A stretch of DNA of 9,740 bases from Arthrobacter sp. (GTDB lineage Bacteria; Actinomycetota; Actinomycetes; Actinomycetales; Micrococcaceae), in the NCBI GenBank assembly GCA_030147325.1, contig JASLAA010000023.1:1-9740 (forward strand), written 5' to 3'. The translations under genes and the position numbers were made by a program. Below, in pieces: positions 1 to 5,874 of this stretch. The notes under the pieces are model-generated. The model saw only the letters and a program-made list of their open reading frames with translations. It was not told the origin of the DNA and ran no database searches. Numbering within the stretch: the first letter of the stretch is position 1; each line of letters begins with the position of its first letter.

Positions 1-605
1 TTGCCCACCACGCTGTCCGTCGGGATGTCCCGCACGTTGTTGGCCATCAGCAGTGCCGTCGCGATCAGGCCGGTGCCCACGGCTCCGACCCAGGCCGCTC
101 CACTGAGGCGATCCGCCTGCGTGAAGGTGGTGCCGAGGGTCGCGACGAGTCCGAAGAACACGAACACGAAGACGTCGCCGAGACCGAGGTAGCCGTACGG
201 GTTCTTCCCGCCGGTGTAGCCCCAGGCGGCCGCGATGCAGCCCACGCCGACCAGGAGCAGGACCCAGGCCTGCGACAGGAGGATCAGCGCCAGGCCTGCG
301 AGCATCGCGAGGCCGAAGCAGGCGAAGGCAGCTGCTTTCACGTGCTGCGGACGGGCTACGCCGGAGCCCGTCAGCCGCAGCGGGCCCACCCGGTCGTCGT
401 CGGTTCCCCGGATCCCGTCCGAGTAGTCGTTCGCGTAATTGACTCCCACCTGGAGCAGAACCGAGACGGCGGCCGCGAGCAGGGCGTTGAGGGGCTTGAA
501 CGAGCCGAGTCCGAAGGCGGCGGCGCTCCCGATGATCACGGGTGCGAAGGCCATCGGGAGCGTCCTCGGACGGGCTCCCTCGAGCCATTGAGCGGCAGTC
601 GCCAC
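1..605 (-). CDS. menA: 1,4-dihydroxy-2-naphthoate polyprenyltransferase MenA (3' end cut off by window)
   Basis: MenA is a membrane prenyltransferase of the UbiA family. It joins a polyprenyl diphosphate to 1,4-dihydroxy-2-naphthoate, giving demethylmenaquinone. I translated this frame by hand: 201 complete codons from a GTG at 605-603, then the gene leaves the window. The E. coli enzyme is about 308 residues, so roughly the last third is missing. The first Asp-rich, Mg-diphosphate-binding motif is visible at residues 59-72 (NDYSDGIRGTDDDR), and the second begins at 189 (NNVRDIPTD). Hydrophobic helices alternate with these loops. The N-terminus (ATAAQWLEGARPRTLPMAFAP) is typical of the family. 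The GTG start is supported by AGAAGGA seven bases upstream. It lies 47 bp downstream of menE on the same strand, so it probably belongs to the same transcript. The family call is secure; the C-terminus cannot be seen. Confidence 0.95.
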   Translation of the reverse strand, partial: MATAAQWLEGARPRTLPMAFAPVIIGSAAAFGLGSFKPLNALLAAAVSVLLQVGVNYANDYSDGIRGTDDDRVGPLRLTGSGVARPQHVKAAAFACFGLAMLAGLALILLSQAWVLLLVGVGCIAAAWGYTGGKNPYGYLGLGDVFVFVFFGLVATLGTTFTQADRLSGAAWVGAVGTGLIATALLMANNVRDIPTDSVVG

Positions 606-652
606 GTGGTGTTCCTTCTGGTCGGTGGTCGGTGTTCTCCTGCGGGCCACGC

Positions 653-1783
653 CTAGGCGCGTTCGAGCAGGGAGCGGATGGTCTGCCGGTCGGGCTTGCC
701 TCCGGGCAGGAGGGGAAAGGCGTCGAGGGTGACGATGGACTTCGGCACGGCGTGTGCGCCCAGTTCGACGTGCACGGCCTGCCGGATCACCTCGGCGTCC
801 ACGTCCCCCACGACGGCGGCGGCGACGACGTCACCCCACTCGGCGCTGCTGATGCCGAGCACCATCACCTGCTCCACGCCGGGCAGGCCCTCCACGATGT
901 CGGACACTGCCGCGGCGGAGACCTTGAGGGCGCCGGTGATGATGACGTCGTCGAGCCGGCCATGGACGGCGACCGTGCCGTCGAGGGCCACGTCGCCGGC
1001 GTCGTCGGTCATGAACCAGCGCTGCCCCGAGTTGAAGACGAACCGCTCCGTGGTCAGATCGGGTGCGTTCAGGTAGCCATCGGATAGAACGGCACCGCCG
1101 ATGCGGAGGCGTCCGTCCACGGAGCGGAGTTCGACGCCATCGAGGGGTCTCCCGTCGTAGACGCACCCTCCGCACGTCTCGCTCATGCCGTACGTCTCGA
1201 CGATCCTCAGGTCCTGGCTGCGTGCCAGGGACCTCAGCGAGGCACCTGCCGGCGCGCCCCCGAGGAGGATCGCGTCGAAGCGCCGAAGTACCCGCAGGGT
1301 CTCGGGGGACGGGTCCGTCAGCAGCCGGTGCAGCTGTGTCGGGACCAGGGAGGTGAAGCGGACGCGGTCGGTCAGTTCGGCTGCCGCGTCCACGAACGCG
1401 CGGGCCGTGAAGCCGGACGACGGGTCCATCACCCACGGCCGGGTCCCGGCGAAGAGGGAGCGTACGAGCACCTGGAAGCCCGCCACGTAGTGCACCGGCA
1501 GGGTGAGGAGCCACTGTCCCTCGGCCTTCAGGGCGAAAGCGGTCCCGACGGCGGACGCGGCGAGGGCGTCCACGCTCAGCATGGTCTGCTTGGGGGTGCC
1601 GGTCGAACCGGAGGTGCTGATGACGGCCGCGATCTCGTCATTGGGGAGGGCGCCGTCGAAGGTCTGGTCCGCCCGCACATGGGGCGCGACGGCCGGTCCT
1701 TCGCCGGCGAGTGCTGCGGCCAGGGGCTTGAGCAGGGTGAGGGCGTCGAAGCCTTCGGGAGTGTGGACGGGCAGTAGTTCCAC
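653..1783 (-). CDS. menE: o-succinylbenzoate--CoA ligase MenE
   Basis: This is an ANL-superfamily adenylating enzyme that converts o-succinylbenzoate, ATP and CoA to o-succinylbenzoyl-CoA, the substrate of MenB. The 376-residue protein shows the phosphate-binding loop STSGSTGTPK (56-65), the adenylate-binding motif YGMSETCG (198-205), TDD near 259-261, the hinge GRLDD (275-279) followed by VIITGALKVS, and the C-terminal catalytic lysine in LPGGKPDRQ (K363). It is short for the superfamily because the N-terminal region before the P-loop is reduced to about 55 residues, as in other actinobacterial MenE proteins. The start is a GTG at 1783. An AGGAG (1792-1788) overlaps the menB stop codon and sits 4 bases from the GTG, so translation is probably coupled to menB. 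The menB and menE reading frames are separated by only 7 bp. Its identity is supported by both motifs and context. Confidence 0.95.
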   Translation of the reverse strand: MELLPVHTPEGFDALTLLKPLAAALAGEGPAVAPHVRADQTFDGALPNDEIAAVISTSGSTGTPKQTMLSVDALAASAVGTAFALKAEGQWLLTLPVHYVAGFQVLVRSLFAGTRPWVMDPSSGFTARAFVDAAAELTDRVRFTSLVPTQLHRLLTDPSPETLRVLRRFDAILLGGAPAGASLRSLARSQDLRIVETYGMSETCGGCVYDGRPLDGVELRSVDGRLRIGGAVLSDGYLNAPDLTTERFVFNSGQRWFMTDDAGDVALDGTVAVHGRLDDVIITGALKVSAAAVSDIVEGLPGVEQVMVLGISSAEWGDVVAAAVVGDVDAEVIRQAVHVELGAHAVPKSIVTLDAFPLLPGGKPDRQTIRSLLERA

Positions 1784-1790
1784 GCCGCTC

Positions 1791-2744
1791 CTAGAAGTAG
1801 TAGGGGAACGAGGACCAGTCGGGATCGCGTTTCTCGAGGAACGCCTCCTTGCCCTCGACCGCCTCGTCCGTCATGTACGCGAGCCGGGTCGCCTCGCCCG
1901 CGAAGACCTGCTGGCCCGCGAGGCCGTCGTCGGCGAGGTTGAAGGCGAATTTCAGCATGCGGATGGCCTGGGGACTCTGCCGTGCGATATCGGCAGCATA
2001 GGCGAGCGCCGTGCTCTCCAGCCGGTCGTGATCGACGGCCTCGTTGACGGCACCCATCTCCACCATGTCCTGGGCGGAATATTCGCGGGCGAGGAAGAAG
2101 ATCTCGCGTGCCTTCTTCTGGCCGATCTGGCGGGCGAGCAGGGCGGAACCGTAGCCGGCGTCGAAGCTGCCCACCGTGGCATCGGTCTGCTTGAACCTCC
2201 CGTGCTGGACGGAGGCGATCGTGAGGTCCGCCACGACGTGCAGGCTGTGTCCACCGCCGGCGGCCCACCCGTTGACGACGGCGATCACCACCTTGGGCAT
2301 CGTCCGGATGAGTCGCTGCACCTCGAGGATGTGGAGGCGCCCGGCGCGCGCCGGGTCGATGGTCTCCCTCGTCTCGCCCTCGGCGTACCGGTAACCGTCA
2401 CGGCCCCGGATGCGCTGATCGCCGCCGGAGCAGAACGAGTGGCCTCCGTCGCGGGGGCTCGGGCCGTTGCCGGTGAGCAGCACGGTGGCGACGTCCGGGG
2501 TCATCCGGGCGTGGTCGAGGGCGCGGTACAGCTCGTCGACCGTACCGGGACGGAAGGCGTTCCGGACCTCGGGACGGTCGAAGGCGATCCGGACGGTGGG
2601 CAGATCCCGCACCACGGTGCCCTCGGCGTCGCGCTCCACCTGGCGGTGGTAGGTCATGTCCGTGAAGTCCTCGAACCCCGTGACGGGACGCCATCGGGTG
2701 GGATCGAAGATGTCGGATACCTTGGCGGGAAGCTCTGAAGTCAC
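1791..2744 (-). CDS. menB: 1,4-dihydroxy-2-naphthoyl-CoA synthase MenB (type II, Asp-dependent)
   Basis: MenB is a crotonase-fold cyclase that turns o-succinylbenzoyl-CoA into 1,4-dihydroxy-2-naphthoyl-CoA. The 317-residue protein contains RPEVRNAFRPGTVDEL (57-72), the oxyanion-hole segments FCSGGDQR (104-111) and VNGWAAGGGHSLH (157-169), and the active-site run QTDATVGSFDAGYGS (186-200). D188, S193 and Y290 fall at a constant offset of 3 from the residues I recall as D185, S190 and Y287 in Mycobacterium tuberculosis MenB. The Asp after QT, where E. coli has Gly, marks the bicarbonate-independent (type II) form. The C-terminus (KRDPDWSSFPYYF) is typical of the family. The start is a GTG at 2744 without a recognisable Shine-Dalgarno sequence; a -10-like TAGACT ends 6 bases before it, which suggests a leaderless mRNA. 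It is the first gene of the visible menB-menE-menA run. Confidence 0.96.
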   Translation of the reverse strand: MTSELPAKVSDIFDPTRWRPVTGFEDFTDMTYHRQVERDAEGTVVRDLPTVRIAFDRPEVRNAFRPGTVDELYRALDHARMTPDVATVLLTGNGPSPRDGGHSFCSGGDQRIRGRDGYRYAEGETRETIDPARAGRLHILEVQRLIRTMPKVVIAVVNGWAAGGGHSLHVVADLTIASVQHGRFKQTDATVGSFDAGYGSALLARQIGQKKAREIFFLAREYSAQDMVEMGAVNEAVDHDRLESTALAYAADIARQSPQAIRMLKFAFNLADDGLAGQQVFAGEATRLAYMTDEAVEGKEAFLEKRDPDWSSFPYYF

Positions 2745-2774
2745 CCGTCGAGTCTAGCCGCGCGGCAGCGGGCG
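2745..2774 (-). promoter_or_regulatory. candidate leaderless promoter of menB
   Basis: Read on the minus strand, TAGACT (2756-2751, four of six bases of TATAAT with the TANNNT core) is followed by six bases and then the menB GTG. A transcript starting the usual 6-7 bases after the -10 would begin at or next to the first base of the start codon. A weak TTCCCG lies 16 bases upstream as the only -35 candidate. No purine-rich ribosome site precedes the GTG, which fits leaderless translation, a common mode in actinobacteria. No transcript data are available here. Confidence 0.45.
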
Positions 2775-2796
2775 GGAACTCCCGTGGATCCGCCCG
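2769..2796. repeat. GC-rich inverted repeat between tetR and menB
   Basis: CGGGCGG (2769-2775) is the exact reverse complement of CCGCCCG (2790-2796), with a 14-base loop. A second, smaller hairpin, GGGAG (2806-2810) with CTCCC (2817-2821), lies just after the tetR stop codon. Either could help end the tetR transcript before menB. Neither is followed by a T-run on the minus strand, so a terminator role is only a possibility. Confidence 0.35.
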
Positions 2797-2826
2797 GCCG
2801 GGCCAGGGAGGGTTGTCTCCCGCGGC

Positions 2827-3513
2827 TCAGGCCGTGGTCGTGCGCCACGATCCCCGCAGCGCGTCGATCCCGTCGAGGAGGACGTCCAGTCCTACGGCGA
2901 ACTCCTCGTCGTAGTCGTAGCCCGACCGCGCCAGTTCGACGACGACCTCCATCAGATAGGGGTACAGCTCCGCGGCTTCGGCACCCTGACCCTCATGTGT
3001 GGCAGCAGCCACCTCGGCGGACTCCTCCGGGGTCTCGAACGAGAGCGTCTTCTGCTGCAGGGCGAAGCCGTAGACATAGGCGTCCAGGGCGGAGGTGACG
3101 TGGACCGTGGTGCGGAAGGAGAAGCCGCTCTCGCGCAGGCAGCCCATCATGGCGTTGTGCTGCCGCAGGCTCTCCGGCCCCGGTCGGCCATGGGCCTCCA
3201 TCAATCCGATCGCCCAGCGGTGCCGGGTGAGCGCAGCGCGCAGCGAGACGGCGCGCTCACGCAGGGAGCGCTTCCAGCCCCGCTCGGCGCCGGGCTCGGT
3301 CACCTCGCCCCAGACGATGTCCACCATCCCGTCGAGCAGGTCCTCCTTGTTCGCGACGTGCTTGTACAGCGCCATCGGGACCACCCCGAGCCCCTGGGCG
3401 AGCGTTCGCATCGTGAAGCCGTCGATCCCCACGTCGTCGGCGAGCTCGATGCCTGCATGCAGCACCGCCTGCCTGTTGAGGCGACGACGGCCGGCCTCCT
3501 CCTGCTGGGGCAC
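2827..3513 (-). CDS. TetR/AcrR-family transcriptional repressor, divergent to the DUF4386 gene
   Basis: This is a 228-residue one-component repressor. The N-terminal helix-turn-helix spans residues 15-56 and includes GFTMRTLAQGLGVVPMALYKHVANKEDLLD, the pattern typical of TetR proteins (…ALYKHVANKE… at the end of the recognition region). The rest is an alpha-helical ligand-binding and dimerisation domain resembling the TetR_C type. The start is a GTG at 3513 with GGAAGGA six bases upstream. The frame stays open to 3600, but that 29-residue extension reads through both operators and has no ribosome site, so it is rejected. The protein most likely represses itself and the divergent membrane-protein gene through the two palindromes at 3551-3597. 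I found no strong -35/-10 pair for it; TACACT (3555-3550) is a possible -10. The inducer is unknown. Confidence 0.9.
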   Translation of the reverse strand: MPQQEEAGRRRLNRQAVLHAGIELADDVGIDGFTMRTLAQGLGVVPMALYKHVANKEDLLDGMVDIVWGEVTEPGAERGWKRSLRERAVSLRAALTRHRWAIGLMEAHGRPGPESLRQHNAMMGCLRESGFSFRTTVHVTSALDAYVYGFALQQKTLSFETPEESAEVAAATHEGQGAEAAELYPYLMEVVVELARSGYDYDEEFAVGLDVLLDGIDALRGSWRTTTA

Positions 3514-3542
3514 GGTGTTCCTTCCGGATCCGGACTGGTTCG

Positions 3543-3572
3543 TTGACAAAGTGTACGTGATACACCTACCGT
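3543..3572 (+). promoter_or_regulatory. promoter of the DUF4386 gene
   Basis: A perfect -35 hexamer TTGACA (3543-3548) is followed by an 18-base spacer and TACCGT (3567-3572), which keeps the T, A and final T of a -10. Transcription would start near 3579. The spacer is almost filled by the first TetR-type palindrome, so a bound repressor would block RNA polymerase. Confidence 0.65.
3551..3565. promoter_or_regulatory. TetR operator 1 (GTGTA-N5-TACAC)
   Basis: GTGTACGTGATACAC is an inverted repeat with perfect 5-base arms and a 5-base centre. It lies between the -35 and -10 hexamers of the plus-strand promoter. The same arms recur at 3583-3597. Two matching dyads in the gap between a tetR gene and its divergent neighbour are the usual sign of that regulator's own operators. 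Confidence 0.75.
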
Positions 3573-3582
3573 CGGAGCACAA

Positions 3583-3597
3583 GGTGTACGCCGTACA
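3583..3597. promoter_or_regulatory. TetR operator 2 (GTGTACG-C-CGTACAC)
   Basis: GTGTACGCCGTACAC is a near-perfect palindrome with 7-base arms around one central base, and is the stronger of the two dyads. Its centre is 32 bp from operator 1, about three helical turns, so two dimers could sit on the same face of the DNA. It lies just downstream of the predicted plus-strand transcription start and ends before the ribosome site of the DUF4386 gene. Confidence 0.75.
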
Positions 3598-3621
3598 CAT
3601 GTGACGGACAGGAGCATCATG

Positions 3622-4347
3622 ATGTCAGACGCCAGGGCTGCCCGGGTAGCCGGGATCTGCTTCCTCATCACGTTCGTCTCGGCGATCTCGGGCGCCGTCC
3701 TCTACGCCCCCGTGCTCACCGACCCCGGCTACGTCAGCGGCCCAGGGGATGACGTCCGTGTCCTCCTCGGAGCGGTCTGCGAGATCGTGCTGGTCATCAC
3801 GAACATCGGCACGGCGATCGTGCTCTTCCCCGTGCTCCGGCGCCACCACGAGGCGGCAGCCCTCGCGTACGTCGCTGCGCGGATCATGGAGTGCGCCCTC
3901 ATCGTGGTCGGGATGCTCGGGGTGCTGACCGTCGTCACCCTTCGCCAGGTCGCAGCCCAGGAGGGTGGCGGGGACAGTGCCTCCTACCTGCCCGTGGCCC
4001 ACGCCCTCGTCGCCCTGCACGACTGGACGTTCCTCCTCGGCCCAGGCTTCGTCGTCGGGATAGGGAACGGCCTGCTGCTCGGGTTCCTGATGTACCGGTC
4101 CGGTCTGGTGCCTCGCCGCATGGCGCTGCTGGGCGTCGTCGGAGGGCCTCTCATGTCGGCATCCGGAATCGCGGTGCTCTTCGGGGCGTACGAACAGACG
4201 TCGGTCTGGTCCGGCCTGGCCACGCTCCCGGAGATCGCGTGGGAGGCGTCGCTCGGCATCTACCTCACGTTCGTGGGGTTCCGACGGTCGGGTTCCCGTG
4301 CTGCAGCCCCTGCCGGGCAGCGGGAGGTCCGGGTTCCCCGCTCCTAG
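3622..4347 (+). CDS. DUF4386-type multi-pass membrane protein
   Basis: This is a polytopic membrane protein of about 241 residues. I recognise it as DUF4386, a family without an assigned biochemical role. Hydrophobic segments lie near residues 9-32, 46-70, 85-107, 127-150, 160-180 and 195-228, giving about six helices. Family-like features include RVAGICFLITFVSAISGAVLY at the N-terminus, NIGTAIVLFPVLRR (61-74) and AARIME (85-90). The start is chosen at ATG 3622, seven bases after AGGAG (3610-3614). The adjoining ATG at 3619 is also possible, while the GTG at 3601 has no ribosome site. The gene is divergent from the TetR repressor and under a TTGACA promoter carrying that repressor's palindromes, so it is probably inducible. 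Its last codon overlaps the stop of the convergent SGNH gene. The transported or sensed molecule, if any, is unknown. Confidence 0.85.
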   Translation: MSDARAARVAGICFLITFVSAISGAVLYAPVLTDPGYVSGPGDDVRVLLGAVCEIVLVITNIGTAIVLFPVLRRHHEAAALAYVAARIMECALIVVGMLGVLTVVTLRQVAAQEGGGDSASYLPVAHALVALHDWTFLLGPGFVVGIGNGLLLGFLMYRSGLVPRRMALLGVVGGPLMSASGIAVLFGAYEQTSVWSGLATLPEIAWEASLGIYLTFVGFRRSGSRAAAPAGQREVRVPRS

Positions 4348-4356
4348 CGCTGGAGC
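4340..4356. repeat. small inverted repeat across the shared convergent stop codons
   Basis: GCTCC (4340-4344) and GGAGC (4352-4356) can pair around a 7-base loop that holds both stop codons: TAG on plus at 4345-4347 and TAG on minus at 4346-4344. A two-way terminator is possible, but the stem is short and there is no T-run on either side. Confidence 0.3.
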
Positions 4357-5210
4357 TGGGCGAAGTTGACCGCGCTACGCACGGCTGGGAAGTACCCGGA
4401 TCTGTACCCCTCGGCCGTGGGGTGCAGGTTGTCCGCCGCGCCCGCCCGGAAGGTGATCCAGGGCGACGGTGAGCCGAGGCCATGGCCCTCGAACTTCTGC
4501 ACGAGGTCCACGAAGGTGAAGCCGTGCGCGTCCGCCTGCTTCCTGATCACGCTGTTGAGGTTGTCCGTTCCCGCATTGAAGACCGCCTGCGACGCCACGG
4601 GGATCACGGGGGTGCCGAACTCGGGCGAGAACAGGTGCGGGTAGCCCATGACCACCACGGTGGCCTCGGGTGCCGCGGCCTCGATCGAGTCGTACAGGGC
4701 ATCGAGGTTCCGGTCCAGCACGGGCAGGGCTGTGGCGTTCTTGCGCGTGATGGTCTCGGCGCAGAAAGCGGTGGGGCTTGCGCTGCAGACAGCAGCGATC
4801 TCGGCGAATCCGGCGTCGTTGCCGCCCGCCGAGATGGTGACGAGATCCGTCTCCGGGGACAGCGCTCCCGCTGCCACGGCCTGTGCCACCTGCTCCGGGA
4901 GATCGATGGCACCGCCGGCTTCCGTGGCGACCTTCGCGCCGGCGCACGTCGCGTCCTCGACGAGCTCGACCTGCTTCTTCGAGTCGATGATCCGCGGCAG
5001 CCCGAGCGTGCTCCGGCCGCAGGCATCGATGTAGGAGCCTGCTCCGTACCCCGAGGCGTAGGAGTCGCCGAGGGCGACATAGGAGGCAGGTGCCTTCGGC
5101 GCGGCTGTGGCGGGGCCGGCGGCGCCGCCGATCAGGGCGGCCGCGGCGGCTACGGACAGGGCGACGAGCTTGGTGTTCCGGGCCCGGCTGGCGTGCTTCG
5201 TTGCAGTCAT
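4344..5210 (-). CDS. secreted SGNH/GDSL-family hydrolase (lipase/esterase)
   Basis: This is a 288-residue exported esterase or lipase of the SGNH fold, like the Streptomyces GDSL lipases. A signal peptide is clear: basic residues 5-14, a hydrophobic stretch 15-31, and a likely cut after ATAA near residue 37. Block I is YVALGDSYASGYGAG with nucleophile S50. Block III is SAGGNDAGF with oxyanion N131. Block V is DNLHPTAEGY with D260 and H263. Cysteine pairs C64/C89 and C142/C150 have the same spacings (25 and 8) as two disulfides of Streptomyces lipases; the third pair of those enzymes is absent. The ATG overlaps the stop of the upstream thioesterase gene (ATGA) and has no good ribosome site of its own, so translation is probably coupled. 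The natural substrate is not determined by the sequence. Confidence 0.92.
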   Translation of the reverse strand: MTATKHASRARNTKLVALSVAAAAALIGGAAGPATAAPKAPASYVALGDSYASGYGAGSYIDACGRSTLGLPRIIDSKKQVELVEDATCAGAKVATEAGGAIDLPEQVAQAVAAGALSPETDLVTISAGGNDAGFAEIAAVCSASPTAFCAETITRKNATALPVLDRNLDALYDSIEAAAPEATVVVMGYPHLFSPEFGTPVIPVASQAVFNAGTDNLNSVIRKQADAHGFTFVDLVQKFEGHGLGSPSPWITFRAGAADNLHPTAEGYRSGYFPAVRSAVNFAQLQR

Positions 5211-5638
5211 GGCTCAACGCTACTCGGGGGAGCGGGCTTGTCCAGCAGCAGGTTCGTGATGCGCAGGGTGCACAACCGTCGATCCGTTTCATCGGTGATC
5301 AGCACCTCATGGGTGGTGAGGGTGCGGCCCAGCTGAAGCGGCGTCGCGGTGATCGTGATGGTCCCCGCCCGTGCGCTGCGGTGGTGTGTTGCCGAGACGT
5401 CGACCCCGACAGCGGTCTTGCCGAGCGTTGAGGCGTGGATCACGGCCGCCCAGGACCCTACGGCCTCACCCACGGCGAGCGACGCCCCGCCGTGCAGCAG
5501 GCCGAACGACTGCCGGTTGCCCTCGACGGGCATCGTCGCAACGACACGCTCCACCGACTGCTCGACGATCACGACGCCCATCTTCTCGTCGAGTTCGCCC
5601 AGGGTGATGACCCAGCGGGGAGGGGCTTCGTGCGTCAT
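5207..5638 (-). CDS. PaaI-type hotdog thioesterase, probable 1,4-dihydroxy-2-naphthoyl-CoA hydrolase MenI
   Basis: This is a 143-residue hotdog-fold acyl-CoA thioesterase. The active-site stretch NRQSFGLLHGGASLAVGEAVGSWAA contains Q43, H49, G50, E58 and S62. The spacing is identical to the Q/H/G/E/T set of Arthrobacter 4-hydroxybenzoyl-CoA thioesterase and to Q48, H54, E63 and S67 of E. coli YdiI (MenI) as I recall them. HHRSARAG (85-92) also matches the YdiI region NHVRSAREG. MenI removes CoA from the MenB product before MenA acts, and menB, menE and menA lie within 5 kb on the same strand. The start is ATG 5638, ten bases after AGGAG (5653-5649). An open extension to 5875 crosses the ceb promoter and is rejected. 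The gene overlaps the SGNH start by ATGA. A general phenylacetate-type thioesterase is the main alternative, so the gene symbol is withheld. Confidence 0.85.
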   Translation of the reverse strand: MTHEAPPRWVITLGELDEKMGVVIVEQSVERVVATMPVEGNRQSFGLLHGGASLAVGEAVGSWAAVIHASTLGKTAVGVDVSATHHRSARAGTITITATPLQLGRTLTTHEVLITDETDRRLCTLRITNLLLDKPAPPSSVEP

Positions 5639-5804
5639 CGCGATACTGCTCCTGGTTCGGCTGCCGGTTCGGATGACGGCCACTCTATCGCCCACCGTGC
5701 TGCGCCCGGAGTTCGGTCCACGGATAACGATGTCGTCACGGGCAGGGCGGGGAGGTGCCCCTGACCTGCGGGGATGGAGGGCGAAGGGGGTCAGCCGCTT
5801 CCGG

Positions 5805-5818
5805 TGGAAGCGCTCCCA
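5805..5818. promoter_or_regulatory. CebR-like LacI-family operator, box 1
   Basis: TGGAAGCGCTCCCA differs by one base from TGGGAGCGCTCCCA, the operator known for the cellobiose repressor CebR in Streptomyces. It ends one base before the TTGACA -35 of the cebE-like promoter. The genes it precedes have the cebEFG-bglC content, so both sequence and context support the call. Confidence 0.85.
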
Positions 5819-5819
5819 C

Positions 5820-5848
5820 TTGACAGTGCCGTACGTCACAGTCAGGAT
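5820..5848 (+). promoter_or_regulatory. promoter of the cebEFG-bglC-like operon
   Basis: TTGACA (5820-5825) is a perfect -35. With the usual 17-base spacer the -10 would be CAGGAT (5843-5848), which matches three of six bases. The start of transcription would then be near 5855, leaving a leader of about 250 bases before the GTG at 6105. The weak -10 suits a regulated promoter. The start point itself is inferred. Confidence 0.6.
5821..5844. promoter_or_regulatory. imperfect 24-bp dyad with CRP/GlxR-like core in the promoter spacer
   Basis: The half TGACAGTGCCGT (5821-5832) and the half ACGTCACAGTCA (5833-5844) are reverse complements at 10 of 12 positions. The inner 16 bases (5825-5840), AGTGCCGTACGTCACA, match the GlxR/CRP pattern TGTGA-NN-TA-NN-TCACA at all but the first and fifth bases. 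The site sits between -35 and -10, centred near -22 of the predicted start, a position that would favour repression rather than activation. Confidence 0.5.
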
Positions 5849-5860
5849 GGGGCGACAGCG

Positions 5861-5874
5861 TGAGAGCGCTCCCA
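5861..5874. promoter_or_regulatory. CebR-like LacI-family operator, box 2
   Basis: TGAGAGCGCTCCCA also differs by one base from TGGGAGCGCTCCCA. It lies about +7 to +20 from the predicted start and 56 bp, centre to centre, from box 1. The flanking CCGGAA continues a match to the other box in inverted orientation: 18 of 20 bases agree between 5799-5818 and the reverse complement of 5861-5880. Confidence 0.85.

Noticed and set aside
1503..2738. A 411-codon open frame on the plus strand opposite menB and menE.
   Set aside because: It is antisense to two secure men genes, has no ribosome site or recognisable motif, and its composition reflects the complementary strand.
4482..5336. A 284-codon open frame on the plus strand opposite the SGNH hydrolase gene.
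   Set aside because: The minus-strand frame has a signal peptide and all catalytic blocks; the plus-strand product is G/R-rich with no recognisable features.
5654..5672. GGTTCGG repeated twice 12 bases apart in the thioesterase leader.
   Set aside because: There are only two copies of a short GC-rich word, without dyad symmetry or a link to a known regulator; chance is a sufficient explanation.
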